From the NCBI GenBank assembly GCA_036346275.1, contig CM070723.1:50546743-50610742 (forward strand): DNA of 64,000 nt, in the 5' to 3' direction. The DNA comes from Otatea glauca. Its lineage: Eukaryota; Streptophyta; Magnoliopsida; Poales; Poaceae. Shown here piece by piece: positions 1 to 11,770 of this stretch. Below the pieces are notes generated by a model. The model was not told the DNA's origin, searched no databases, and was given only the letters and a program-made list of their open reading frames with translations. The stretch's first letter is position 1. Each line of letters begins with the position of its first letter. A program made the position numbers and the translations under genes.

Positions 1-2885
1 TAAAAAGATCTTTGTGATCTTGCTTTTGCATTTAACTTCAAATTTTTCTAAAGCAAAATCTATTTGGAGTTTGAAAAAGTGGTCAATACAAAACTCATAG
101 GGTTGGTCATTTTAAGCATTTCTTTAGTTCAAAGTTTTTCCAAACGACCAACCGTTCAAAAGTTATAGCCATTTGAATTTGGCCAAAATCATCCAATTGA
201 CCCAAAATGATCCGTTGTTGCATTTTGTGGATTTCGCTATTTGAATTGGATTTATTTGCATATCTTGGATTGAAACAGTATTTCTTACTCATACAAAGCT
301 ATGAAAGTTCAAATCTCCATAAATTTCAATCTGGAATGCATTTTGAACATTTGGCGAAAATTCAATTTCTTTTCAAACCCTCAAAGCAAAATTTGGCATA
401 TCTTTTGATTGGAGACTCCTTTTTGGAAAATTCTTTTTGGAAAAGTTTCTTGGGAGTCTAAATAATGTTTATGCCTAATTTCAAATAATTTCAACTTAAT
501 TTGAAATAGTTATGCCTTTTCTCTCTTTCGATCTTATTTGGCATACTCTTGCATTAAGTTGGATTTTACGATTTGAATGGATTTGATTATGCAAATAGGC
601 TTATAAACATCTCTCTAAATCATATGAAGCCATATAAGTGCATATTACCATTCAAAACTCATTTGGTTCCATTTTGAGGATTTGGTGAAAATCTTAATGT
701 TTTATGTGTTTCATATGCATATTTCATCATATTTCTCGAAATGAAATTTATTTATTGAAAATCCTTGTTGGAAAACCTTATCTTACATATGGAGTTCATA
801 TCTGAAAAATTCTCAAATTTATTTGAACTCATTTGCGAGATTGTTGACTTTATTTGACTTAGTGTCAAAACTAAACCTCCAATGCTTCTAATGACCTATT
901 TTTGATTGGAGAGTGATATTTGAGAAAATCCTTTTGGAAAAAGTCTCTTGGATGTTCATGGATCATTTCGCAAAATCTTATGGCTATTGGACTTCATTTG
1001 ATCAAGATTTGATCCAAATTCAAAATGTTCATTTTAGGATGAAGTTTAACAACCCGAGTATCCGGGTAATATATCCGAGTATCCGGATTATCCGACACTC
1101 GGATCAAAAACACCGAGTATCCGGTTGTACCGCTTCGCCCAAATTCAAATTGCTATCTATACTTTCTTGCAATATCTTGTTCATCCTATTTTTGGGTTTC
1201 TCCTTTGCTCAAATTAATATTCATCTTCATAGCCCTCGAAGAGGATTTCTAGTCGGATCTGCTCGCGTTGATGATTTTTGTATTTGAGCAATAGTTTAAA
1301 AGCTATAATCGACTTTGTGCTGCTATTTGCGTCTGTTGAGACTTTGAGAGTTTTAAATTGGCATCTTGGCAAGCCTTTCAAGATGAAAACTAAGTGAACT
1401 TATTCATTGCTCCAAGCTTCTAAGTGGAGCATATCTATTTAAGTTTTCATTCCAATGAAAGTGCATCTTTTGGCTAAGTTATTCTGAAAATTGGATTTAA
1501 TTGTAACTTAGCCTCAAAATGTTTTCTCTCTTGCATAACTTCGAGTTTATTATGGAAAAGAGAAAATTTCCCTTGTAAGCTCAAGAGTGAGTTTGAATGT
1601 GTTTTACTCATTGTCTCTCTTACAAGTGGATGACAAGATTAAATTTGAATGAGTTTCAAATATTTTCATTATAAAGTGATGTGATAAAATCTTTAATTGA
1701 TATCTTGAGTTGTTTTTAAAATTGCATGCAAAGAGTATTGTCTTGTATATCATATATATCATGCATGTTGTACTTAGACATTATCAAACTAACTTGGGTC
1801 AAATTAAAAGATATTTGTTCCCGGAAATCGTGTGCATGTCTACTGATGTTCAAGGTATTGGAAAAGGGGTCATCTTCGACGGTGGGATGAAGGAAATGGA
1901 GAGGAGCTCCATAGTACGAGGGATCTAAGACCGGGCGCGGTGATCATGACCAATTCGAACATGCGGTGGACAAGAATCGACAAAGAGACGTGTTTCTTTT
2001 CTAACCATATTCAATAATGTCTGTGCACACCATTATGCTAAATTGTGTTATTCTAAATGGTGTTGTATTTTTCAATTGGTATGATTAATTGGTATCTTTC
2101 AAGAGGTATCCTCTAATCCTAAATTGTTTTGAAGTGTCATCTAACTTGCATTCGGCATTATCAAGAACTAAAAGGTACATATGGGTGACATTTTGCAAAG
2201 AGGTATACCCTTGATAAGTTTATGAAATTCTTGATCATGAAAGTGCATCTTACTTATACAACCTTGATTCATGATCTTGTATACATCTTGTGATCATATA
2301 AGCAATTCCTTCTTGTGTAATCTTCTTTATATGATCTTGATTGTTAGAATTTGATTTGATCATAAGCATGTGCTTAAATTATATAAATTTGCTATATGAT
2401 CTTGATGTTTAAAGAATATGTGAAATCATATTCGTGTGTCATGTTTAAGCATCACTTATATCCTAAGAATCATGACTTCTTTAATTTGGTATAACTAGAA
2501 AAATCTATTACCTAAATCTTGGAAATAATTGGTATCATATCTTGCCTAGATTTAGGAGGAGCTTAATATTATTGTCCTATTACTAGCTCCTTATCTTTAT
2601 TTTATTTTCTCCCTAATCTTTTTATTGAGTGTGCAATCAAGGGGGAGAACAGATTTTATTGAATAAACAATAAGAATCTTTTAAGCACCTTTTTGGGATT
2701 AATGACAAAAGGGGGAGAATTTATGGAATTATCAATTGTCCCCTAATCGATTGACAAAAAGGGATGATTTGTGAGTATGATCTCTTATTGTATCTTTATG
2801 CTTGTTTTAATGCTAAAATATCTTAATATTGTCATTTGGTGCAATTGATAATAGGTTTGTCATAAATCACCAAAAAGGGGGAGAT
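1..2885 (+). mobile_element. 3' internal noncoding part of a large LTR retrotransposon
   Basis: AT-rich sequence with no credible gene; the open frames are short and show no family signature. It runs into a purine tract and then the LTR at 2886, so it reads as the 3' internal part of an element whose coding region lies left of the window. Several extra purine tracts of the form aaagggggaga occur at about 2640, 2708 and 2873. Repeated polypurine tracts near the 3' end are typical of SIRE/Maximus-type Copia elements, so that lineage is my inference. A short cluster of gagtatccgg motifs at about 1055-1125 resembles the motif array inside the adjacent LTR. Confidence 0.55.
2872..2884 (+). other. 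polypurine tract
   Basis: The run aaaaagggggaga lies directly before the LTR start at 2886. This is where the plus-strand primer of reverse transcription is expected, and it fixes the orientation of the element as + strand with the LTR at 2886 as its 3' LTR. Confidence 0.6.
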
Positions 2886-5418
2886 TGAAAGTGCATCTAG
2901 GCACTTATGTTATTTTGGTGATTAATGACAAACACTCATAATGACAATCTATGCAATTAAGTAAATGCTTAACTTAGTGCTTAGCAAATGACAAACCTCT
3001 AATATGATTATATTGCTATGAGACTAACATGTTATTGCCTAGTTGAGTATCAGTCTCATCCTTTAGAGGAAAATCAAATAGGAAGGTTAAGCAAAGATAA
3101 GGTATGCAATTTTGGTATCTATTCTTTATTTGTTATTGCATTCCTTTCGTGCAAATGCATAGTGAACTCCAAGTAGCATGTTGATTTTATATATGCACAT
3201 TGGTTCATGTCATATTTATTTGTGCATATATATTCATTTGAGTTCATTATGGTATGCATGTATTAACTAGAGTTAAACTTCATATTGCTATAGATTGACT
3301 TGGTGCATGCATGTTTTATTTGTATATCTTCTCATGCAATTCTCTTAGTGAAGTTTATCTAGTGTTGGATCACATATTTACTCTTACTCCAAATATTATT
3401 TGCACATGTACAATTCGTGTATATTCTATCATGTGCTTCATTTAAGTAAAGTCTGTGATCCTTGCCATGATTTAATTGATTCATCATATTGGCAATTATA
3501 TATCTCTCTAGTGCATATAGATCAATTACATATTCATCATGATGTACTTAGTAGAGAACATTTCTTATGTCAAGTGTTTCCATTTATATTGTGCTTCTTT
3601 ATATGAAACACTTGTTGTAATCAACGCTCACAAATATCAATTTATTTATATCTATTGAGCTTTTGGGACTAATGTCTTTCATGAGTAGTTTGGAAAGAAT
3701 TAGGTCCCGTCTGTGTATGATGACCAAGGTATCTTGGAGGATGATCATTAAGCTGAGGTCAACAAGACGACGGTGTCACCAAGAGTTGAGGACTAAGTCA
3801 AGAGCGACTTGGCGTGGAGATCGTCGAGAGGATGATCAAGTCAAGGTTGATAGGACGAGAGTCTCATGAGGTGAATCGAGTCGAGTTGGACAAGGCGAAG
3901 ATGTCATCAATTATATGGTGAAGGTCTTCATGCATCGACATCAAGAAAGAAGACGGCAAGTGACTAGTTCTAGACTTATATTATCTTTGATTTAATTTGA
4001 GTCTAAGGATTGCCGTACTATTAAGAGGGATGCGATGTCGAATGACTTTTAGATGTGTCAAGTGCTCAAGTGATCCATCCTTGTGAATCTTAGAAAGAGA
4101 GTGGTGTTGGTAGTGCTTGGAAAGTGAGGGTTGTAGGTCTCTCTTGGTTTCTTTGTGAAATCTGTGGTTATCCTTTTAGTTTTGGGTAGTGAGACCTTGT
4201 TATTTGTGTAGCCCTCGTTCTTAGCTTTGGAAGAGTCCAAAATCTCTGAAATCGAGTCCGAGTCAAAAGTTATGCTCGTTTTCGCCGAGCTGCTCAAGGT
4301 CTTGATTCGGACTATCCGGAGTTAGTCCGACTATCGGATAATCCGGAGTATCCGGACATTTATCCGACTCTCCGGTTGGGTCTCTCTGTTAGCCTTTCTC
4401 ACTCAATCCGAGTATCCGGATTGAAGTCCGGAGTCTCCGGGTTGTGCGCATCCTGCCTCCAACGGCTAGTTTTTTGGGACCTCTATTTAAAGCCCCCCTC
4501 TTCCCCACTTCAAAGAGGCTGTGTTCCCACTTTTTAGAGGTGCTATACCATTGTTCTTGAGCCCCCAAAAACACCTCTTTACCCTTAGATCTAAGTGATC
4601 CCCTTGGTGAGAAGGGTTGGGAAGAGTTTGAGGAGTGAGGTGCTAGGTTGAGTGAGATTTGAGTTGGTTGAGCACTTGATTTCATCTCAAAGCTTGTTCT
4701 TCGTGAGTATTTGTTACTCTTGGAGGTTGAGGACTCCTAGACGGCTAGGAGGTCGCCTACGAGCCACCGAGCTTTGTGTGGTTGGCCGTGGGAAGTTTGT
4801 GAAGGTCGGTTCCGCCTCCGTAAGGGAAGGAATCAAAGGAGTGAAGACCGCGAGTGCATTTGTGCAACACCGGAGGAAGAGGGTTGAAAGAGACCCGGCT
4901 CAAGTGTGACCGAGCCGCCTCAACGGAGACGTAGGATCCTCAAGGATCCGAACTTCGGTGAAAAATCATCGTCTCCAAGTTTGCTTCTTATTCTTGTTTT
5001 GGTATTTGATTTTGAATCTTGAAATTGCCCGATCTACTCTTTTGTTGTGTTTGGCTCTAGATCTACAAGATCCCCATGTACTGATGGTATTTAGATCTTT
5101 TGTATTCAAGTAGATTGTTGAAAATTGCAAAGATTTAAAATCTCCATTCAAGTCTCCAATCCGAGTATCCGGACTCCATAACCCGGACAGTCCGGACTAT
5201 CCGGAGTATCCGGATTGAATACCCCGGACACTCCGGATTAGGACCCTCGGGATCGGACTATCCGGAGTATCCGGATTGAATAACCCGGACACTCCGGATT
5301 GTTCAGGACACTCGGGAGATTTTATTTAGCTGCAATATTTTTATTCCGCTGCATTTAGCTATAAAGTTTTTAATTCGCCTATTCACCCCCCCTCTAGGCG
5401 ACATCCCCTGTCCTTTCA
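2886..5418 (+). repeat. 3' LTR of the left-hand retrotransposon, about 2.5 kb
   Basis: The repeat begins tgaaagtgcatctaggc and ends cctctaggcg...cctttca, so it has TG...CA termini. Right of 5418 the sequence reads at once as coding DNA of a different Gypsy element, with no primer binding site. This makes 2886-5418 a 3' LTR whose element inserted into that Gypsy gag-pol region. The five bases before 2886 do not match those after 5418, so it is not a solo LTR; the matching duplication should lie outside the window. Start and end resemble the reversed solo LTR at 5812-7588, so the two belong to related families. No ORF inside it is credible. Confidence 0.6.
4300..5325. repeat. clusters of short palindromic tccgga/gagtatccgg motifs inside the LTR
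   Basis: Motifs built on tccggagtatccgga occur at about 4310-4440 and densely at 5156-5325. The second cluster includes two copies of a roughly 47-bp unit that starts near 5192 and 5252, a period of about 60 bp. Each motif is close to its own reverse complement. Subterminal or regulatory function is unknown. Confidence 0.6.
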
Positions 5419-5811
5419 AAAAGACAGGTTATCTGGGCCAATACGAGATCATCCTCGCCGAAGTTATAAGAAGCCGATTCAAGAAAGAATTTTTCTACCG
5501 AATCAGGTCAAGGCACAGGCAGAAGAGTCGATCTCTGCAATGCAGGAAGATCTGGTTGGCAGGATCCGCAAGCCGATTGAGCCAAAGTCTAGATGGTGTC
5601 CGCCAGGCCTTAGTCGGTCTCAGCACAGACGGCTTCAAAGGCTTAGGACCCAACAGATCAGAGAGGCCGAACAAGAAAATCAGAGGGACCAAGCATTTAA
5701 TGAGCTTCGGACGATTAAAACTATTAAGAAAGAATGGAGGAAGAAGGAGAAGGTTGAGGAGGAGCTGGATTCGACCGATGACGATTCACCGATGGTTTGA
5801 GACGACACTCC
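5419..5811 (+). pseudogene. Gag-pol linker fragment of the Tat element
   Basis: An open frame runs from the LTR junction through 5800. It encodes a basic, charged stretch rich in K, R and E with no recognisable catalytic domain, as expected for the region between Gag and protease in Tat elements. The frame stops at 5798-5800, just before the target duplication ACTCC (5807-5811) of the solo LTR. Coding continues beyond that LTR at 7589 with the protease. The left side was cut when the element ending at 5418 inserted. Confidence 0.55.
5807..5811. repeat. Target site duplication ACTCC, left copy
   Basis: ACTCC at 5807-5811 is repeated exactly at 7589-7593, on either side of the solo LTR. Confidence 0.85.
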
Positions 5812-7588
5812 TGTAGGATCAAGGATGACCGACTAGAGGGGGGTGAATCGGAGGTTACTAAATTTTTCGAATCTAATTTGCAATTAAGAAAGACACTAAG
5901 ATATAGAAGCAATAATTGCAAATTCACAACTATAATCTCTAGCAATCACCTAAAGACTTAATCAATTCAAGTATAGCAAAAACAATTCTAAGCACAAATA
6001 GTCTACTCAATTTTGCTAGTAATGAAATTTAGCACAAGAATGAAAAAGACAAATCACAAGAGAGCAAGAGACAAGATTTTTGACCCGTGGTCTCGGAGAT
6101 TTGCCGGTCTCCCCTACTCCATGTTGAGGTGACTTGAACCACTTCAAGCCGGCTCCACTCGCTTGAGCCTTCCTCGATCACTAAGGTAGTTCTTCCCCGC
6201 TTCGGGTAGGCGAACTCCGGCCTTCACAACTTGCCGGGGCTTCTCACAATCTTCGTCGAGAAGCTCACCATGCACGATCGCCTCCAAGCCATCTAGGAGG
6301 TGGCAACCTCCAAGAGTAATAAACCTTGATGCTTGCTTGAAGTCGAATTTGAGTGTCTAAAGGCTAAATCACTAAATGCAACACTCAAACTTGCTCCTCA
6401 CACTCTCAAAAGAGAATTGAATGCACTAAAGAGTGGAGAGCACTTGCTAGAGCTCAAATATCATCAATGAGGACCCAGAGAGACTCTAAAATGCATGTGG
6501 GGGTGTATTTATAGCCCCCACCAATTTTTCTAGCTGTTGGGGCTCGAATTGGGTGAATCAGTATTTTTGATTACTACGCCCATGTAGGACCCAGAGCACT
6601 GTGTTCCATTCCAACGGTTAGAACAGTGCATTAAATGCACTTGCCATAGGCCGTTACAGAGGGTCCGGTGCTACCGCCCAACTAGGACCGGTAGCAACGT
6701 GCCTTTTTTATTTTTGCTTCGTCACATTTGGGCTTCTCTGGAATTAAAGCACAGGGCTAAGGGGCTGGTGCTACCGCACACCCGGTAGCACCGCACTACC
6801 ATGGGCGGTAGCACCGGGCTTCCAGAGAGTACAAAAGGATGCTCTCTAGAATTATCACACTGGGCTAAGGGGCTGGTGCTACCGCTCGCCCGGTAGCATC
6901 GCGCTACCATGGCGGTAGCACCGGGCTTCCAGAGAGCACAAAAGGATGCTCTCTGGAATTATCACACCGACCCACCGCGCTACCATGGGCGGTAGCACCG
7001 TCCTGCCTGGTCTCCAAAAATACCCTTCTCGGGTTTTTTTACATCGCTCTGGGGCCGGTGCTATCGCTTTCTGGTAGCACCGGGATGCCATGGGTGGTAG
7101 CACCGGATGGCCCAAAATTCCCAAAAACCATCCCTCTGAAATTTTCACACCGGGCATTAAAGCCGGTGCTACCGCTTGCCCGGTAGCACCGGATTTACAT
7201 ATTCTTTTCTTTCAACTGAAATGAATTTTCAATCTTAATTTTTTGTATGACGTGATGCATGATCTTAAGAATAGATTTGAGCCATTAAACCCTAGATGAC
7301 ATTAGGACAATCGTCAAGACCCCTCTTTATAGTATGGCCCTAATTCTAGCAACCCGATCTTTTCTCCAAACTCCAAGATCGGCAAAAAGCTAGAGAAAGG
7401 TCCTTATATTTATACCTTTTCACTTTCTTGATGTATTGATCTTCTTTTTGCACCATTCTTTATGCTTCCATGATCACCAAACCTGGGACTAACTAATTTT
7501 CAATATTCTCAAGGAAAATATTAGTCCTTTAACCAAAGTTATCATTAATTATCAAAACCAAACCAACTTGGGGGCCTAGATGCTTTTA
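5812..7588 (-). mobile_element. Solo LTR, 1,777 bp, inserted in reverse in the Tat element
   Basis: The block starts tgtaggatcaagg and ends ctagatgctttta, and is flanked by perfect 5-bp duplications ACTCC at 5807-5811 and 7589-7593. Its reverse complement starts with an aagcatctaggcccccaag-like sequence and ends with the ccccctctag motif, matching the two ends of the LTR at 2886-5418. It therefore lies in the opposite orientation and belongs to a related family. With no internal region, it is a solo LTR left by LTR-LTR recombination. The right terminus is TA rather than CA, probably by mutation. It splits the host protease-upstream region without adding coding sequence. Confidence 0.85.
6655..7195. 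repeat. Array of ggtgctaccg / cggtagcacc motifs with a 108-bp tandem repeat
   Basis: At least a dozen copies of ggtgctaccg or its reverse complement cggtagcacc are packed here. Two consecutive units, anchored by ggggctggtg at 6761 and 6869, repeat with a period of 108 bp and include a shared gagag-acaaaaggatgctctct segment. A shorter third copy follows. The array is internal to the solo LTR. Confidence 0.75.
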
Positions 7589-8287
7589 ACTCCTCCAATT
7601 GACATCAATATGGTGTTCACGCTGCCTGTCGAATTCGAAATAAAAACTGAGTTAGCCAAGGAGATCTTCGCTCAATTGTGTTTAGGTGCTCAAGACGCAG
7701 TCTTGGAAAAACCCTGTGACGCTCATCGGCATCTAAAGCCGTTATACCTGGAAGGGCACATTAACGGCAAGCCGATCTCGAGGATGCTTGTGGATGGTGG
7801 AGCCACAGTTAACTTAATGTCGTACACCACCTGCAAAAAGTTGGGTAAGTCCGACGAAGACTTAATAAAAAATAACATAGTTCTCAATGACTTCACAGGT
7901 GATCCCACTGAAGCTAAGGGCGTCATGGTGACAGAATTGACTGTCAGCAGCAAAACATTGCCGACTGCTTTCTTTGTAATCGATGCCAAAGGCAACTACA
8001 GTGTACTGCTCGGACGGGACTGGATACATGCAAATTGTTGTATCCCGTCGACTATGCACCAGCTGCTTGTTCAGTGGAACGGAGGTGAAGTCGAGGTTGT
8101 TCCAGCCGATACGTCGGCCCATATTGCTATAGCCAGTTCGGATGCAAATTGGCAACATGAGGAAGTCGAGTGCATATCGAGCAAAGTGTTGGATGATTGT
8201 GATTTCATCTGCATTAGTAAAATGGGGCTTATACTGATCAATGTCAGACCCAACACATTTGATCGGACAAAAGAAGTTTTACGCTGA
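7589..8287 (+). pseudogene. Tat element aspartic protease region
   Basis: Resuming after the solo LTR, a 235-residue frame carries a retroviral-type aspartic protease. The active-site motif is LVDGGATVNLM, with DGG in place of the usual DT/SG, a form common in grass Gypsy elements. A downstream VLLGRDWIH motif closes the domain. The enzyme would process the element's polyprotein. The frame ends at a stop at 8285-8287 before reaching RT. That stop, further breaks downstream and the solo LTR upstream mean the polyprotein cannot be made intact. Confidence 0.75.
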
Positions 8288-8584
8288 TGGGGTCCAAACA
8301 AACAATGAAGCCCTTGCAAGACAAAATGCAAAGCTATCGGCAGACGACAGATAGCTATGAGGTCATCGAAGATTTACAAGAAATCAAAAGGTTAGGCCAA
8401 TGATTCACATCAACTGATTTACTTGAAGAAGTCGATAGGGGATAGTGATAGGAAAAGACCTACTTTTATTAGTGCAAAATTAGATGTAGAGTACAAGAGA
8501 AAGTTGGTCAAAATTCTTAGGGATTACAAAGATTGTTTTGCTTGGAAATACCATAAGATGCCTAGCTTAAGCTAACAACTTATT

Positions 8585-9750
8585 GAACATCGCCTACCTA
8601 TAAAGCCAGGTTATCGGACATTTAAACAATATCCTCGTAGGTTTAATTCGATCTTGAACAATATTATAAAAGAAGAGATAGAACGATTGTTAGAAGCCAA
8701 GTTTATCAGGCCTTGCCGATATGCTGAGTGGGTCTCGAATATCGTTCCTGTTATGAAGAAAAATGGTAAACTCAGGGTATATGTCGACTTTAGAGATTTG
8801 AATAAAGCTACACCAAAAGATGAATATCCGATGTCAATAGTTGTTATGCTTATTGATGCTGCATCAGGGAATAATCATATATTCATGGCAGAAGCTGATA
8901 TACCAAAAATCACCTTCAGGTGTCCTGGTGCTCTAGGGTTATTTGAGTGGACGGTAATGACATTCAGCTTGAAGAACGCTGGCACAACATATCAGCGGGC
9001 TACGAATTTAATCTCCATGATTTAATCGGCCAGATTGTTGAGATCTACATTGATGATGTTGTTGTAAAATCTAAAGATGATTTGCGGCATTTGACCTATT
9101 TGGAAACAGTCTTCAAGAATACAAGAGTGCATGGTCTAAAGATGAATCCTTTCAAGTATGTGTTTGGCATGTCGGCTGGACAATTTCTAGGCTTCATGGT
9201 TCACGAAAGAGGAATTGAAGTCAATCAAGAGAGAGTAAAAGCCATAGCCAAAACGAAGATGCCGACATGCAAAAATGAGTTGCAGAAATTGATTGGCAAA
9301 ATTAATTATCTATGGCGGTTCATCTCAAATCTTTCTAGACATATCCACGTGTTTACCTCATTGTTAAAGTTGAAGAACAATCAAGAATTCATTTGGGGAG
9401 CCGATCAACAAAAGCCTTTTGATGATATCGAAGAATACTTTATTAATCCTCCAATTTTAGCTGCACCACGGAAGGGTATACCATTCAAGTTATACGTATC
9501 GACTGAAGAGGAAACTATCGAAGCTATTTTGGCACAAGAAGTTGATGGCAAAGAAAGGGTGATCTATTTATGCCGACGATTGCTAGACGTCGAAATCAGA
9601 TACCCCTTTGTAGACAAATTATGTTTATCTTTGTATTTTGCCTGTACAAAATTAAGGCACTATATTTTAGCATCAGCTTGTAAGGTGGTAAGTATATGCT
9701 ATCAGCTCCAATTCTACGAGGTTAACTTGGTAAATGGGCTTATGCATTGA
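8585..9750 (+). pseudogene. Tat element reverse transcriptase and RNase H, broken
   Basis: Two overlapping frames (8654-9025 and 8947-9750) together carry a Ty3-type RT. Visible are VDFRDLNKATPKDEYPM in the first and the catalytic YIDDVVVKSK in the second, followed by the RT connection (LIGKINYLWRFISNLS) and the start of the first RNase H (KLYVSTEE). The frame change near 8950-9025 breaks the RT. A segment normally present before FRCPGALG appears shortened. The frame stops again at 9748-9750 within the RNase H tail. Confidence 0.75.
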
Positions 9751-9759
9751 TCGAGTTCG

Positions 9760-10538
9760 ACCTATCATATGATTCGGCTAAGGCGGTTAAAGGACAGGTT
9801 ATAGCCGATTTCATAATAGGACGTGAGACTACTGCCGATCTGGTGGTTATTGCCCCTTGGCAGCTGTATTTTGACGGGTCGGTGTGTTGAGAAGGTGAGA
9901 GAATTGGGATAGTACTCATCTCGCTCAAGGGACATAACTTTGTGTTTGCATTTCGACTAAATAGCCGATGCTTTAATAATCAGGCAGAATATGAAGCATT
10001 GCTCAAAGGCCTACAATTTCTGGAAAATATCGGGGTAGATACTGTTGAGGCCTATGGCGATTCTTTATTGATCGTGAAGAAAGTTAAGGGAGAATATCAG
10101 TATCATGATGAAACGCTGCTCAAATACTTAGAACAATGCATTGATGCAATTAACTCGTTCACTTCATTTTCCATCAGCCATATTCCTCGAGAAATGAATG
10201 ATGGAGCTAACTTGCTAGCTCACAAGGCATCAGGCTATAAGGATTTTGGCCGATCTCAAATACTTGAGCCGATTGGGAAAATAGTAATGTGCGTTGACGC
10301 TGTCGACTGGAGGACGAGAATAAAGGATTACCTAATTGATCCTTCTAAGCCGACTGAGCGCAAGGTTAAGCAGCAGGATTTTAAATATATTGTCCTGGAT
10401 TGTGTGTTGTACTATCGGACATTAGAAGGTTTGTTGCTAAGGTGCCTTGGAGCTGATGAAGCCAAAGTGACGATGGGAGAAGTACATGAAGGTATGCAGG
10501 TTTCATCAATCGGCTTACAAGATGAAATGGATGCTTAG
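9760..10538 (+). pseudogene. Tat element second (archaeal-type) RNase H
   Basis: The 9942-10538 frame contains NQAEYEALLKGLQ and VEAYGDSLLIVKKVKGEYQ, the acidic signatures of the additional RNase H that marks the Tat lineage. The N-terminal YFDGS motif is at about 9868, out of the same frame and followed by a stop at about 9886. The domain lies between the first RNase H and the integrase, as expected. Confidence 0.7.
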
Positions 10539-10539
10539 A

Positions 10540-11593
10540 CGCACAGGATATTTCTGGTTGACAATGTTGGAGGATTGCTTCCAATATTATAAAGGGTGCC
10601 AGACTTGTTAGAAATTCGGCAACGTACAGTTGGCCCCAGCATCGGCTTTGCATCCTATTATTAAGCCATGGTCGTTCAGAGGATGGGGGATAGATGTAAT
10701 CGGTCAAATATTTCCTGCCTCAAGCAAAGACCATAAATTCATTTTGGTCGTGACCGATTATTTCTCTAAGTGGGTTGAAGCCATACCCCTCAAAAAAGTT
10801 ACAAGTGTCGAGGCTATCGGATTTGTTAATGGACATATCATTCATCGGTTTGGAATCCCGCAAACCATTACAACCGATCAAGGCACCGTGTTCATGTTCG
10901 ATGAATTTTAAAATTTTACTAAATTTTGGGTATCAAGCTGTTGAATTCATCGCCATATTATGCTCAAGCTAATGGACAAGCCGAGTCATCCAACAAAACG
11001 TTGATCAAATTGATTAAAAGGAAAATCGATGAAAAACTAAGGAATTGGCACTCAACGCTGTCGGAGTCATTATGGGCTTATCGGCTAGCGTACCATGGGG
11101 CAATAAAACTTTCACCTTATCAGCTAGTTTACGGCCAAGAAGCCATTTCGCCAGTAGAGATAAACATCGATTCTATACGAGTAGCCAGACAAAACGATTT
11201 GTCGACTCAGGATTACCAAGAGTTAAAGATTGACAACTTAGATGATTTGGCAGAGTGCGTTTGTGTACATTGGATCGGCTCAGAAGGAACAAGGAAAGGG
11301 TTGCTAGGGCTTACAACAAAAAGGTCATGCCTAAGTCTTTTTATGAAGTCGATTTAGTTTGGAAAACTATACTTCCTATCGGCTCTAGGAATAACCGATT
11401 TGGAAAATAGTCTCCTACATGGGAAGGGACATATAAGATAAATCGGCTTGTCGATGGGAATTCTTACATGCTTCAAACGTTGGAAGGATTTGTGATCCCT
11501 AAGGCAATCAACAAGAAATATTTGAAGAAGCACTACCCTAACGTTTGGATTGGTTCTTAATCGGCTACAGATGATCGTCGCTTGAGAAGCCAA
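10540..11593 (+). pseudogene. Tat element integrase, broken
   Basis: Frames 10630-10911 and 10926-11357 carry the DDE core: GIDVIG (first Asp), ITTDQGTVF (second Asp) and QANGQAESSN (Glu). A zinc-binding CQTC remnant lies at about 10600 and is followed by a stop. The two frames are separated by a frameshift near 10910. The last coding remnants end at about 11560 in a YLKKHYPNVW motif typical of the pol C terminus. The enzyme would insert the cDNA copy; this copy is dead. Confidence 0.75.
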
Positions 11594-11770
11594 ATTAACA
11601 CGATGCAGTTAATTTTGGCTAACGATCAGAATAATGCGATTACAAGCAAATTGTGCTCAAGAATAAAACTTAAATAAGCAATCGGTTAAACAGTCAATTG
11701 GAAGTTACAGAATGTTTACAGCCATAGTTTCAATCAAAAGCTGACCACGATGTTTCTTGATTAATTCTAT
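11594..11770. other. Spacer between pol and the antisense gene
   Basis: AT-rich spacer with no gene. It separates the convergent 3' ends of the pol remnant (+) and the antisense coiled-coil frame (-). Confidence 0.5.

Noticed and set aside
6655..7195. CRISPR-like array of repeats and spacers
   Set aside because: The repeats are short palindromes inside an LTR with variable spacing in a plant genome; no Cas genes and no spacer structure.
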